Source of the DNA: Akkermansia biwaensis
GTDB lineage: Bacteria > Verrucomicrobiota > Verrucomicrobiia > Verrucomicrobiales > Akkermansiaceae
Length of the DNA: 64,000 bases
Direction of reading: 5' to 3'
Assembly (NCBI RefSeq): GCF_026072915.1
Contig: NZ_AP025943.1
Coordinates: 2,976,001 to 3,040,000, forward strand
Shown: positions 1-8,825 of the stretch, one piece after another
Numbering within the stretch: the first letter of the stretch is position 1
Layout: each line of letters begins with the position of its first letter
Notes under the pieces: model-generated
Seen by the model: the letters and a program-made list of their open reading frames with translations, nothing else
Database searches by the model: none
What the model was told of the DNA's origin: nothing
Made by a program: the position numbers and the translations under genes

Positions 1-1
1 C

Positions 2-1033
2 CGCAATGAACTGGAACGCATCGTCAGCGAGCTGGAGGGGATGATCCGCCGCATGGACGCCATGACGGACGAGGCGAAACGCCTGAAAACCCTGGAAGAA
101 AAGGACCTCAGGAATACGGAAGCCCAGCAGAGGCTCCATGCCCTTGCGGATGAGGAACAGGCCAACCGGAGGGAATTGAATGAATTGATCAACCGGTCCG
201 AAACATTGTTCAAGGAAGCTTCCCGCAATACCCAGATCGACCCGTCCGGAATGAAGGAGTTCATGAAGGGAATTTCCATGCTGAAACCCGTTCCCGACAG
301 CACTATGAAGAACGCCCAGAAAAAGTTCCGGGATTCTGCGGCGGAGAACAACACTCCTCAGGAAAGCCGGCAGTCCCTCAGCGGCGGGGAAAGCGACCAT
401 TCCGCCGCCACGCAGGCCCTGAAAGACGCCATGAACCAGCTTTCCAAATCCGCTCAGGACATGGAAGCCAGCACTTTCGTGGCCAGGCTCATCCAGGCGG
501 CTTACAAGGAGGATTCCATTGCCAGTTCCCTCGCCAGCCAGCTCAACACCATCGTGGGCATGACCATGGAGGAGCTGGACCCCTCCACCCGCCGGGAAAT
601 GGAAACCATCGCCACCCTCCAGAATGCCTCCACGCAGGATATCGGTTGGATTCTGGAAGACCTCAATTACTACAAATCCCGCACGGAGGAACGCATTTAC
701 AGCGATCTGTACAATCAGATGAACGCCTTCTCCCTCCGTGAAAAGCTGGACCTGGTTCATGGAAACATCCTGAATTCCATCACGGCGCAGTCCATTGACG
801 AATCCCGCCTGTACGCGTCCACCCTGCGCCACTGGGCTAAGCTGATAGACGACTACAAGAAAAGCCGCGGCGGAGGCGGAGGCGGTGGGGGCGGAGACCA
901 GGAGTCCATTTCCGACGCCGACTTTGAGTTCATGCTGAAGATCATCCGCATGATCCAGCAGGAACAGGACATCCGCATGCGTACCCGCGCCGCTGAAAAG
1001 GAACACCGCAAACTCAACGCCAAAACCCCATGA
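2..1033 (+). CDS. Coiled-coil protein, 5'-truncated by the window edge
   Basis: The reading frame is open from the first bases of the window, so the ATG at 41 is probably internal and the real start lies upstream. The visible 343 codons are strongly charged and heptad-like (E/K/R/L rich), so the product is a long coiled coil. Near the C-terminus there is a run of nine glycines (about bases 869-897) followed by an acidic and then a basic helix. No enzyme motif is visible. The stop overlaps the next start (ATGA), so the two are translationally coupled and belong to the operon that runs to 5869. Proteins of this kind sit beside toroid-repeat proteins in Verrucomicrobia and Planctomycetes, but I cannot assign a function. 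DUF4175-type C-termini are one possibility, as an inference only. Confidence 0.75.
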   Translation, partial: RNELERIVSELEGMIRRMDAMTDEAKRLKTLEEKDLRNTEAQQRLHALADEEQANRRELNELINRSETLFKEASRNTQIDPSGMKEFMKGISMLKPVPDSTMKNAQKKFRDSAAENNTPQESRQSLSGGESDHSAATQALKDAMNQLSKSAQDMEASTFVARLIQAAYKEDSIASSLASQLNTIVGMTMEELDPSTRREMETIATLQNASTQDIGWILEDLNYYKSRTEERIYSDLYNQMNAFSLREKLDLVHGNILNSITAQSIDESRLYASTLRHWAKLIDDYKKSRGGGGGGGGGDQESISDADFEFMLKIIRMIQQEQDIRMRTRAAEKEHRKLNAKTP

Positions 1034-1740
1034 ATATCACCCGCCTGCCAGTCATCTTCCTGGCCTTTTCGGCCCTTTCCCTACCCTGTTCGGCAACCCC
1101 GGAGGGACAGACGATCTATACCGCCAAGCACAAGGAAACGGCGGAAAAGCTGGCCGTCCAGCAGGACGAGCTCCAGGCGGACACGTCCGACCTCATTATG
1201 GGAGAAACGAATGAGGAAGTGATCGACCTCCTGAAGAAATGCCGCCACGCCATGAACGACGCCGTGGACCTCCTGGAGAATTACAACACGGGAGGCCCGA
1301 CGCTCGCCGCCCAGTCGGACGTCATTGAATTGATCTACCTGGCGGCCAAGGCCAGAATGAGCATGCCGGGAGGAGGTGCAGGAGGCAAACTGCCCAAATT
1401 CGGAGAAAACGGAATGAAGCCGGGCAGCGAGGCGCTGATGAACATGCTCCGCCAGCTCCTGGGCATGGACAGCGAGTCCCAGTCCATGCAGCAGGGGGAC
1501 AGCGAAGGAGAGGGGCAAGGGCAAGGACAGGGCGAGGGCCAGAACGGCCGGGGCAACAAGCCGGGAAAAGGAGCCGACGGAAAGTCGGACATGGCTTCCT
1601 CCCAGGAAAAAGGGGTTTCCAGCCCCGACACGGCGGCGGAAAGCCGCTCCGTCCCCAAATCCACCGGGATGTCCGCAGATGACATGCCCTCCGAATTCCG
1701 CAAGGCGCTGGACGCCTACAACAGAACCCTCCAGAAGTAG
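1030..1740 (+). CDS. Secreted Gln/Gly-rich hypothetical protein
   Basis: The 236-aa product starts with a signal peptide (positively charged start, hydrophobic stretch, probable cleavage after CSA near residue 22). Residues 25-110 are helical and charged. The middle is low complexity, with alternating E/G/Q and N/G/K around residues 150-185, and the C-terminus is polar. It overlaps the upstream gene by four bases and is followed after six bases by a short duplicate gene, so it sits inside the first operon. Export is well supported; the function is unknown. The low-complexity part may be a flexible linker in the envelope. Confidence 0.7.
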   Translation: MNITRLPVIFLAFSALSLPCSATPEGQTIYTAKHKETAEKLAVQQDELQADTSDLIMGETNEEVIDLLKKCRHAMNDAVDLLENYNTGGPTLAAQSDVIELIYLAAKARMSMPGGGAGGKLPKFGENGMKPGSEALMNMLRQLLGMDSESQSMQQGDSEGEGQGQGQGEGQNGRGNKPGKGADGKSDMASSQEKGVSSPDTAAESRSVPKSTGMSADDMPSEFRKALDAYNRTLQK

Positions 1741-1746
1741 TAAAAG

Positions 1747-1980
1747 ATGAACACGCATTCCGCCTATCCCTTCTACTTCGAATATTACATGTCCCAGGCC
1801 CTGTTTCATGCAGACCAGTCCCTCTGGGAAGCGTGGAACCATAAAAACATACACTACCTCCACGCATCCCAGACGCCCAACGGTTCCTGGCTGAGCGACA
1901 GGGGAAGTTCCTATGCCACCTCTCTGGCACTCCTTTCGATTGCCCTGAATTACCGCTTCCTGCCCATTTACGAACAATAA
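1747..1980 (+). pseudogene. 77-aa remnant duplicating the C-terminus of the next gene's product
   Basis: The whole frame matches the last 70 or so residues of the protein encoded just downstream. Shared landmarks are YPFYFEYYMSQALFHAD, an NGSWLSD segment and the ending ALNYRFLPIYE. There is no signal peptide and only about one or two helices of the toroid fold remain, so it cannot fold as the full domain. A direct partial duplication followed by loss of the 5' part explains it. It keeps an open frame and sits between operon genes with 6- and 19-base gaps, so it may still be translated. Whether it has a role (for example capping or competing with the full protein) is unknown. Confidence 0.7.
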
Positions 1981-1999
1981 GCACACCCACACCCTTTCC

Positions 2000-2995
2000 A
2001 TGAAAAAAGCCTTTTGTTTCCTGTTGATTGTCCTGGGAATGGCGGTCATGCCGCAGCCGGGGATGGCCCAGTCTTCCCTGCGCACCTCTTCCCCGGTGCC
2101 CCCGCAGGTAGAACTGATGTACGTCAAGGGCCTCAGATTCCTCCAGAACGCCCAGAAAACGGACGGCACCTATGAAGGCACCTACGGCCAGGAACCCGGT
2201 ATTATCGGCTTCTGCCTGATGTCCGTTCTCGCCCACGGGGACGATCCGAACACGGGGCCGTACGCCACCATGGTGCGCCGCTGCCTCAACTACATTCTCG
2301 CCAAGCAGAACAAAAGTTCCGGCTACATAGGGGATTCCATGTACAACCACGGATTCGCCACCCTGGCGCTGGCGGAGGCCTACGGCATGGTGCGCGACGA
2401 CCGCATAGGCCCCGCCCTTCATAAGGCCGTGGCCCTGACGCTGACCGCCCAGAAGAAGAACAAGACGGGCGGCTGGCGCTACGCGCCGGATTCCACGGAC
2501 GCGGACAGCACGGTGACGGGCTGCCAGCTCGTCTCCCTGTACGCCGCACGGAACGCGGGCATTCCCGTGCCGGACGAGGCTTTTGAACGCGGCCTCAAGT
2601 ACATGGCCTCCTGCCGCGACAGCAAGGGAGGCTACGGATATACCGGACCTTCCGGTCCCCGCGTCACCCTCACGGCCATCGGCTCCCTGACCTTGTCCCT
2701 GGCGCGCCAGAAGTCGGACCCGTCCTTCAAAACCTCCCTGGCCTTCCTGAAAAAGAACCTCAATTATCGGGATTCCTCCTATCCGTTCTACTTCGAGTAC
2801 TACATGTCCCAGGCTCTTTTCCATGCGGATCTGGACACTTGGAAGGAATGGAATTATAAGAACATGCGGTATCTGGGCGCTTCCCAGGCACCCAACGGTT
2901 CCTGGCTGTCCGACTATTCCGCGGCCTATTCCACGTCCGCCGCCCTTCTCTCCCTCGCTCTCAACTACAGATTCCTGCCCATTTATGAAAAATAG
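2000..2995 (+). CDS. Secreted prenyltransferase/squalene-oxidase-like alpha/alpha-toroid repeat protein
   Basis: A 331-aa protein with a clear signal peptide (MKKAFCFLLIVLGMAVMPQ, probable cleavage after GMA). The mature part consists of helical repeats with the QNAQKTDG-type and GGWRY-type turns typical of the terpene cyclase/prenyltransferase toroid superfamily. These are common in Planctomycetes and Verrucomicrobia and usually lack enzyme activity data. I see no DXDD or zinc-binding triad, so catalysis is not supported. It shares its C-terminus with the fragment upstream and overlaps the next gene by 11 bases. It probably acts in the periplasm with the other exported operon products. The family fold is fairly sure; the function is not. 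Confidence 0.75.
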   Translation: MKKAFCFLLIVLGMAVMPQPGMAQSSLRTSSPVPPQVELMYVKGLRFLQNAQKTDGTYEGTYGQEPGIIGFCLMSVLAHGDDPNTGPYATMVRRCLNYILAKQNKSSGYIGDSMYNHGFATLALAEAYGMVRDDRIGPALHKAVALTLTAQKKNKTGGWRYAPDSTDADSTVTGCQLVSLYAARNAGIPVPDEAFERGLKYMASCRDSKGGYGYTGPSGPRVTLTAIGSLTLSLARQKSDPSFKTSLAFLKKNLNYRDSSYPFYFEYYMSQALFHADLDTWKEWNYKNMRYLGASQAPNGSWLSDYSAAYSTSAALLSLALNYRFLPIYEK

Positions 2996-4427
2996 GATCC
3001 GTCTTGCACTCCTTCTGGCTCCCGCCTGCCTGCTGCACGCGTGGGCGGCCCCTACCGTTGACGTAGTGATGGAAGACAATTACCGCCTCCGCGGAGAAAT
3101 CGTCTCTTTCGGAAAACAGGGGCTGGTCATCAGGCATCCGTCCGTGCGCCAGAACGTCTCCATTCTTCCGTCGGAAATAAGAGCCGTCTATTTCACGGAT
3201 ACCGCTCCTCCCGACCTGCGGGCCAGGGACAAGATTTTCATCTCCACCGGCCACCGGGACATTATTCCGTGCAACATTACTTCCATCTCGTCCGACAAGG
3301 TGCAGTACCGGGACATGTTCGGCACTTCCCGTTCCATCCCCCGCAGCCAGGTGGCCGGCTTCCGCCTGGGAACGCTCCAGCAGAAGGGATTCTGGCAGGA
3401 ACCCCTGGTATTTGACAACAGCTGGCTTTATTCCGGAGACAATGAGAACGACTACCGCATCCAGTCCGGCAGAAAACTGATGAATGCCATGAATCCGAAG
3501 CTGGACGGAGAGAAGTACCAGTACAAGCTGTCCAACGGCAATTATCCCACCTGGGTGCCCCTGTACAAGAGCATCGGGCTGGACCCTTCCTCCTTCACCT
3601 TCCGGATTGCCCTGACGATGGACGGCAGCAGCGACCGCGCCGGCATTGTCTTCTGCTTCGGCGGCAAGGAAAACGTTACGTTCAGATCCAACGCCGGCAG
3701 CAGCCTCAACAGGCTCATGCTCAGCATTGCGCCCGGCAAATGCACGCTGCTCAGGGAACAGAAGTCCGGCATCCTCCTGCTGGGGGAAGTGGACATCCCG
3801 GCCCCGAAAATGACGGCGGGGATAGACATCCAGCTGACTTCCTCCCGGCACGAGAACAATGAACAGGTTTACGAATTGCTGGTAGGGGACATGCCGCCCA
3901 AGCTGATCAAGGATCCTTCCCCTCCCGAACAGCAGCTGGAAGGGGACGCCTTCGGCCTCCAGATGGAAGGGCACATCTCCCTGACCATCACGAAGCTCCA
4001 GCTTTCCGCCATTTCCCTGAGCGCTAAGGCCCTGACCAAGAACGACACCCAGGGGACGGACCTGGTCGTGACGAAGGAGGAGGACGCCATTCCCGGCTCC
4101 ATCAACAGCTACAATGACAGGGACAAGATGCTGAACCTCTCCACGGACAAGGAATATCCCGGCGTTCCAAGAGAGCTTTCCATTCCGGCCAGATACCTGG
4201 ACACGGTCTTTTTTGCGGAACCGGAAAAACAGGACGCCGTCCGGGATGAAGCCCGCCACAGCATCCAGATGAAAGACGGTTCCCGCCTGCACGGCGACAT
4301 CCGGAGCATGGACTCCGGAAAGGTCGTTCTCCAGCATTCCCTGCTGGGCCAGGTCTCCCTGCCGTTGAAGAATATTACCCGCGTGGAGTTCCTGAATTCC
4401 GCCCAACCCTCCCGCTCCACTCCCTGA
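2985..4427 (+). CDS. Secreted protein with Sm-like beta modules around a lectin-like core (paralog 1)
   Basis: The start chosen at 2985 gives a signal peptide (MKNRIRLALLLAPACLLHAWA). It overlaps the preceding stop by 11 bases; an upstream in-frame ATG at 2823 would lie inside the previous gene and encode shadow sequence. The 480-aa product has two short beta-rich modules at the N-terminus (pattern 'L.G.I.......v......v.i....i..v.F', about residues 25-65 and 85-125) and one at the C-terminus (about 425-470). They flank a middle region that resembles a concanavalin/LamG-type sandwich. The next gene encodes the same architecture. Function unknown; a structural or glycan-binding envelope role is an inference. 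Confidence 0.65.
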   Translation: MKNRIRLALLLAPACLLHAWAAPTVDVVMEDNYRLRGEIVSFGKQGLVIRHPSVRQNVSILPSEIRAVYFTDTAPPDLRARDKIFISTGHRDIIPCNITSISSDKVQYRDMFGTSRSIPRSQVAGFRLGTLQQKGFWQEPLVFDNSWLYSGDNENDYRIQSGRKLMNAMNPKLDGEKYQYKLSNGNYPTWVPLYKSIGLDPSSFTFRIALTMDGSSDRAGIVFCFGGKENVTFRSNAGSSLNRLMLSIAPGKCTLLREQKSGILLLGEVDIPAPKMTAGIDIQLTSSRHENNEQVYELLVGDMPPKLIKDPSPPEQQLEGDAFGLQMEGHISLTITKLQLSAISLSAKALTKNDTQGTDLVVTKEEDAIPGSINSYNDRDKMLNLSTDKEYPGVPRELSIPARYLDTVFFAEPEKQDAVRDEARHSIQMKDGSRLHGDIRSMDSGKVVLQHSLLGQVSLPLKNITRVEFLNSAQPSRSTP

Positions 4428-4429
4428 CG

Positions 4430-5869
4430 ATGAGCCCGACCATGAAACAAGCCCCCCTGTTGTTCCTGTCCGCCTGCACCCTTCTGGCCGCAGCCCACTT
4501 CCCCGCCGCGCGCGCGGAAGGCGTCATCACGCTCAAATCCGGAGAAAGCCTGCCCGGGAAGATAGACGCCCTGCAGGACCAATACCTGAAAGTGCAGTCC
4601 AGAATCCTTTCCCGCCCGGTGGACCTCAAGGTGGAGGAACTGGACCAGATCACCTCTTCCGTGCCCCTGGCTATTCCGGAACAGTTTTCCATCATCAGGC
4701 TGGAAAACGGCGACGAGTTATACGGCACGCTGAAATCCCTGGATGCGGAATCCCTTCAGTTGGAAACCTCCTGGGGCGGCCTGCTTCCCGTCAACAGAAA
4801 CCACGTGCGGTACATCGGCTTCGACAAACAGAAAGCCTACCTGCGCAATGCCACGGAATCCCTCCAGGGATGGACATCCGCAGGCAACAGCATGCTGCCG
4901 GAATGCCGCAACGGCTCCTGGATCATGCGCGGCTCCAACAATACGGAACTGCAAACCAAATTCGACATGCCGCCCCGGCTGCATGTCCAGTTCTCCGTTT
5001 ACCACACCAATTCTTTCCGAGTCCATGTCTTCCTGTGGAACGACGACAATTCCCAAAACAAGGTGGAAATGACCGTTTCCCTGGAAAAGGCGGAACTGAA
5101 CAAGGTCAGCTCCGGCCATCACAAGACCATAGGAAGAGTCAAAAGGCAGACGGAAAGGAACTGGTACTCCGACAAGGGGGTCAAGCGTTCCGACGTGCAG
5201 TTTTACGCGGACCGGGAAAAGGGGAATTACTACCTGTACCTCAACGGGAAGCAGATCGCCCGGTGGGAGGAAGGCAAGGAATTGCAGAACATCTTTGAAA
5301 ACGAGGAAGCCGACGAAGAGGAAGAAGACGGAAAAGATGCCAAACCTCACGATTTCAAGCCCGGCAACATTCTTGGCATCCGCGGCTACGATTCCCAGAA
5401 CATGGCCCTGAACAATATGAACGTGCTGGAGTGGAACGGCGCCCTTCCCTATCCTCCGGAGGAACAGGACATTGTCGGCAAATACGACAGGGAATCCTCC
5501 ACGGACAAGGTGATGCTGGTGAACGGTGACGTTCTCCGCGGCAGCATTTCCCTTCAGGAAGACGGCAGAATCCGTGTCAAATCCAATCATTACGACGTCA
5601 TCGTGCCCACATCCAAGGTGCGTTCCCTGAACCAGAAGAAAGAGGAGGAGAAAAAGGCGGCGCAGGACAATTCCGACGTGCGCGTTTTCCTGGCCGACCA
5701 GAGCATCGTTTCCATCCGGCTGGATGCCGTCCGGGACGGCCGCCTGGAGGGGCATTCCTCCGCACTCGGCAAAGTCAGCATCCCCATCCAGTCCCTGCGG
5801 AAAGTCCTGTTCAATCTCCAGAGTCCGGAACTTAAAAAACAGCGGGAAAATCCGTTCCTGGGCAGGTAG
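4430..5869 (+). CDS. Secreted protein with Sm-like beta modules around a lectin-like core (paralog 2)
   Basis: The 479-aa product (or 475 aa from the ATG at 4442) has a signal peptide ending near ARA. Two N-terminal modules (landmarks LKSGESLPGKI and LENGDELYGTL) are followed by a beta-sandwich-like middle, an acidic insertion (EEADEEEEDGKDA), and two C-terminal modules (LVNGDVLRGSI and the segment ending VSIPIQSLRKVLF). The module spacing is close to that of the protein encoded two bases upstream, so the pair arose by duplication. This is the last gene of the operon; a stem-loop follows. No catalytic motif is visible. Confidence 0.65.
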   Translation: MSPTMKQAPLLFLSACTLLAAAHFPAARAEGVITLKSGESLPGKIDALQDQYLKVQSRILSRPVDLKVEELDQITSSVPLAIPEQFSIIRLENGDELYGTLKSLDAESLQLETSWGGLLPVNRNHVRYIGFDKQKAYLRNATESLQGWTSAGNSMLPECRNGSWIMRGSNNTELQTKFDMPPRLHVQFSVYHTNSFRVHVFLWNDDNSQNKVEMTVSLEKAELNKVSSGHHKTIGRVKRQTERNWYSDKGVKRSDVQFYADREKGNYYLYLNGKQIARWEEGKELQNIFENEEADEEEEDGKDAKPHDFKPGNILGIRGYDSQNMALNNMNVLEWNGALPYPPEEQDIVGKYDRESSTDKVMLVNGDVLRGSISLQEDGRIRVKSNHYDVIVPTSKVRSLNQKKEEEKKAAQDNSDVRVFLADQSIVSIRLDAVRDGRLEGHSSALGKVSIPIQSLRKVLFNLQSPELKKQRENPFLGR

Positions 5870-5870
5870 G

Positions 5871-5925
5871 GGGAAGGTAGCCTTTTTTGAAAAAAGGCTG
5901 CATGGCGCATCCTTCCCTACTACTC
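5871..5925. terminator. Candidate bidirectional terminator between convergent genes
   Basis: AGCCTTTTTT (5879-5888) and AAAAAAGGCT (5890-5899) form an A/T-rich inverted repeat. It is enclosed by GGGAAGG (5871-5877) and CCTTCCC (about 5911-5917). It lies between the end of the operon and the end of proC on the opposite strand and would give U-rich transcripts in both directions. Confidence 0.4.
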
Positions 5926-5963
5926 CGGAGCGAAAAAAACGTTACGGAGCAGTCCCGGAGGGC

Positions 5964-6770
5964 CTAATTTCCTTCCATTTCCTCCGCACGGCGCACGGCG
6001 CTTTTCACGGCCTGAATCCAGGCATTGCGGAAACCGCATTCATCCAGCGCATTCAGGGCGGCAATCGTGGTGCCGCCGGGGGACGTGACGGCATCGCGGA
6101 GGGCCATGGGATGTTCCCCCGTCTGTTCCAGCATCAGGGCGGAGCCGAGCATGGTGCCGGCGGCCAGTTCCAGGGCCGTTTTTCTGGGAAGACCCATGGC
6201 CACTCCGGCGTCGGAGAGAGCGTCCAGAGCCGTGAACATGTAGGCGGGGCCGCAGCCGGAAATGGCGGAAACGGCGTTCATCCGGGATTCCTCCACCTTG
6301 AAGACGGAGCCGCAGCCGGACAGCAGGCGCCGCGCCGCTTCTTCGTCCTCGTCCGTGACGGCTGTTCCCGGACTGTAGGCAATGACGCCGGAGAGCACCA
6401 TGCACGGGGTATTGGGCATGGCGCGCACGATGCGCGTTCCGTCGCAGGCGCGCTCCTCCATTTCGTCCAGGGTGACGGCGGCGGCTATGGAAATCAGGAG
6501 GGGCAGTTCCCTGTCGCCCTCGGAAAGAGCGGAAATCAGGGGAAGAACGGCATGAGGCTTGACGGCCAAGACCAGGGCTTCCACGGCATCCGCAGCCGCC
6601 TCTTCAGATTCCGCCTCATGCACGCCGGGATGTTCCGCCTGGAGTGCCGCCATATTCTCCTTATGATGATCGTACACCCATACGTCCTGCGGAGCCACGG
6701 CTCCGGATTTGAGCATGCCCCGCAGCAGGGCTCCTCCCATTTTGCCAAGTCCGATAATGCCTGTTTTCAT
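5964..6770 (-). CDS. proC: Pyrroline-5-carboxylate reductase
   Basis: A 268-aa cytoplasmic NAD(P)H-dependent enzyme catalysing the last step of proline synthesis (1-pyrroline-5-carboxylate to proline). The N-terminal Rossmann motif GIIGLGKMGGALL is at residues 4-16. The family-characteristic MPNTPCMV segment and the C-terminal dimerisation domain (SGCGPAYMF and a T/SPGGTT-like TSPGGTTIAAL) are all present, and the length is normal. It starts two bases after the stop of the permease gene, so both are likely co-transcribed, although their functions are not obviously linked. Confidence 0.95.
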   Translation of the reverse strand: MKTGIIGLGKMGGALLRGMLKSGAVAPQDVWVYDHHKENMAALQAEHPGVHEAESEEAAADAVEALVLAVKPHAVLPLISALSEGDRELPLLISIAAAVTLDEMEERACDGTRIVRAMPNTPCMVLSGVIAYSPGTAVTDEDEEAARRLLSGCGSVFKVEESRMNAVSAISGCGPAYMFTALDALSDAGVAMGLPRKTALELAAGTMLGSALMLEQTGEHPMALRDAVTSPGGTTIAALNALDECGFRNAWIQAVKSAVRRAEEMEGN

Positions 6771-6772
6771 CG

Positions 6773-7699
6773 TTAAAATTCCTTTTTTCTAAAAAGCCAT
6801 GCGGCCAGCGTCATATGAAAGACGAAGTAGCCCAGCGTGATCAGCGCCAGGCTGCCGAAGAGGGAAAGGGGGATCACCTGACCGTTCAGGGCGGAATCCG
6901 TCACGGAATAAATCTGGAAGTTCGGAAAAATGAGGGAGAAGAGCTTGCCGCCCGTTACCTCCCACCAGGACAGGCCGCTCGTTCCGGAGCCCATCCACAT
7001 GGAGAGCGCCTGCGTCTGGAACAGGCCCGCCAGATACACCATGAACGTCAGCAGCGCGCTGATGATGGTGCCGTTGGTGATGCAGGACATCAGCAGGGTC
7101 AGGGAGGAAAGAACCACGAATTCGCACATCATCACGCCCAGCCCCACCTGGACGTTCCAGGTAGCGCCCTGCAGGCGTATCCTGTCCAGGTAAGGCTGCA
7201 TTTCCTCTACGGTATAACGGCCTTTCAGGGCGGCCATCTGTTCGGCCACAACCGTATCCGTGCGGAGCCAGAGCACCAGCGTCATGACCGCATCCATCAG
7301 CAGCATGGCTATCAGCGTCAGGGCCAGCACCCCCAGCACCTTCCCCATCAGGTAGTCGATGCGCGGCACGGGCTTGCACAGGATGGTGTACAGGATGCGG
7401 TCCTCCGCATCCTTGGGAATGATCAGCGCCGTGGCGGCCACGCAGAAGAACAGGCCGAACACCCGCATGGCTCCGTACGCGGAGTTTTTCAGCAGCACCA
7501 GTTCATTGATTCCCCCCGTTTCCGGCCCCAGCACCTCGCTCAGCCGGAAGGAACTCAGAGCCAGCAGAGCCAGGGCAAACAACCCAAGGAAAAGAAACAC
7601 CTTCATGCGGACCAGCTGCGTGAAGGTGGTACCGGCGATTACGGCCATGCGCCCGGGCGAAGGTATATAACCGGAGGTAATCCATGCCATGCGGACCAT
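6773..7699 (-). CDS. ABC-2 type transporter permease
   Basis: The 308-aa membrane protein has about six predicted helices: one near residues 30-50, a pair around 80-135, and three in the second half ending with YFVFHMTLAAWLFRK. A soluble loop after the first helix contains LGPETGG. This is the pattern of ABC-2 permeases of the gliding/NosY/Nat type, which need a separate ATPase; none is encoded in the window. A GAGG sequence about 11 bases upstream supports the start at 7699, although MAVIAGTTF (7648) would fit the usual family start better. It is co-directional with proC. The substrate is unknown. Confidence 0.75.
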   Translation of the reverse strand: MVRMAWITSGYIPSPGRMAVIAGTTFTQLVRMKVFLFLGLFALALLALSSFRLSEVLGPETGGINELVLLKNSAYGAMRVFGLFFCVAATALIIPKDAEDRILYTILCKPVPRIDYLMGKVLGVLALTLIAMLLMDAVMTLVLWLRTDTVVAEQMAALKGRYTVEEMQPYLDRIRLQGATWNVQVGLGVMMCEFVVLSSLTLLMSCITNGTIISALLTFMVYLAGLFQTQALSMWMGSGTSGLSWWEVTGGKLFSLIFPNFQIYSVTDSALNGQVIPLSLFGSLALITLGYFVFHMTLAAWLFRKKEF

Positions 7700-7717
7700 T
7701 TTGCCGGATTCCTCTTT

Positions 7718-7738
7718 AAATAAAAGAGCTTTTTATTT
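7718..7738. promoter_or_regulatory. A/T palindrome in a divergent intergenic region
   Basis: AAATAAAA (7718-7725) and TTTTATTT (7731-7738) form a perfect 8-bp inverted repeat with a 5-base spacer. It lies between the divergent permease and nuclease-like genes. It could be an operator or only an A/T-rich promoter spacer. Confidence 0.25.
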
Positions 7739-7799
7739 CATGTGCATGAACTCCTTCCTTCTTGAAGAAAACGCCGGCGCGTGGTCTCATGGGGCGCAT

Positions 7800-8747
7800 A
7801 TGAGTTTACGATCCCAACTGGAAGAATTGCTGCCGGAGCTTTTGCCGTCCGATCCGGCCCAGGCCATCAAGGGAACCGAACTCATACGCCTGGTACGGCT
7901 GAGGCTGGGGGAGGAGTATTCCGACGCTTCCCTGCGCTACCATTTTTCCTTCATGGCCTCCGAGCCTGATTCGGAAATCGCCAAGGTGGAGCGCGGCCAG
8001 GGCTATTACAGGCGCCAGCGGGACCGCGGCGGCAAGTCCGCCGCCAGAGGGCTTCTGCCCCTGTTCCTGGGGGAAGAAGAATCCGACGCGCTGAATTGCC
8101 GCGCCAGGGCCCTGGCGCTGGCCGTGCGGCAATACGATACCACGGGGCGCGGAGTCTTCGTTTTCAGCACCAGTGAAACGGGCTCCTCCTGGACAAAACC
8201 GGACCTGGCCGTCGTGGAATGGCCGGAAGGGGAGTGGGAAGGAAACGCCCTGGTGTTTGACAGGAGCGCCCTGGAACGCCGCCGCATGATCGGCGCGCCC
8301 ATGATGGGCATCCGGGGTGTCTGCGTCGCCTGCATGCCGGGGGGAGAAGAGGCCAGGAAGGATTTTTTCCGTACCCTGGCCACGTCCCGGTGGGCCCAGT
8401 GCGGGGAACTCGTCATCGTCGGCGAACTGCCGGACGATTCCGAATGCGCGGAACTGCGCGGGCTGGCCGCCGAGTTCGGCGTGGGCGTAATCTGCCTGGA
8501 AATTGCGGAGGAACGCCTGTGCGAGCTGCCGGGCGCGGAAGAAATTTTCAAGGCCGGGGACGAGGAATGCGCCGCCCTGCTGGCGGAGCTCACCCCCATC
8601 CGCCTGGCCGCAGGCCGCGTGAAAGCCCTGGAAGCGGACACGGGGGAGACGCTGGGCGGGGAATTCGGCGCCCTGTTCGACTGGCTGGCCGCCTGCCTGG
8701 AGCGCGGGAGCGTGGAAGAGTACGAGTTCAGAGTCTCCTGCTACTGA
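7800..8747 (+). CDS. Winged-helix plus nuclease-like C-terminal domain protein, hypothetical
   Basis: The 315-aa product starts at MSLRSQLEELL. Upstream in-frame starts (7689, 7746) would run into the divergent promoter region and add unstructured residues. Residues 1-75 form a helix-turn-helix-like region ending in SEIAKVERGQGYYRR. That element is typical of proteins that pair an N-terminal winged helix with a restriction-endonuclease-like domain. The C-terminal part has KPDLAVVEW followed by alternating strands and helices, compatible with a degenerate PD-(D/E)xK fold. This is remembered family resemblance, not a search result. It is cytoplasmic with no signal peptide, and the neighbours give no clue to function. 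Confidence 0.5.
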   Translation: MSLRSQLEELLPELLPSDPAQAIKGTELIRLVRLRLGEEYSDASLRYHFSFMASEPDSEIAKVERGQGYYRRQRDRGGKSAARGLLPLFLGEEESDALNCRARALALAVRQYDTTGRGVFVFSTSETGSSWTKPDLAVVEWPEGEWEGNALVFDRSALERRRMIGAPMMGIRGVCVACMPGGEEARKDFFRTLATSRWAQCGELVIVGELPDDSECAELRGLAAEFGVGVICLEIAEERLCELPGAEEIFKAGDEECAALLAELTPIRLAAGRVKALEADTGETLGGEFGALFDWLAACLERGSVEEYEFRVSCY

Positions 8748-8764
8748 ACAAAACTGAGAGATTC

Positions 8765-8793
8765 TTGACAGAGGGACCTTATTGAATTAAAGA
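8765..8793 (+). promoter_or_regulatory. Sigma70-like promoter of the kinase gene
   Basis: TTGACA (8765-8770) and TAAAGA (8788-8793) are separated by 17 bases. The gene start is 33 bases further downstream. Confidence 0.5.
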
Positions 8794-8825
8794 CTTTCCC
8801 AACCCCACCCCCCATTACCCCCCTC

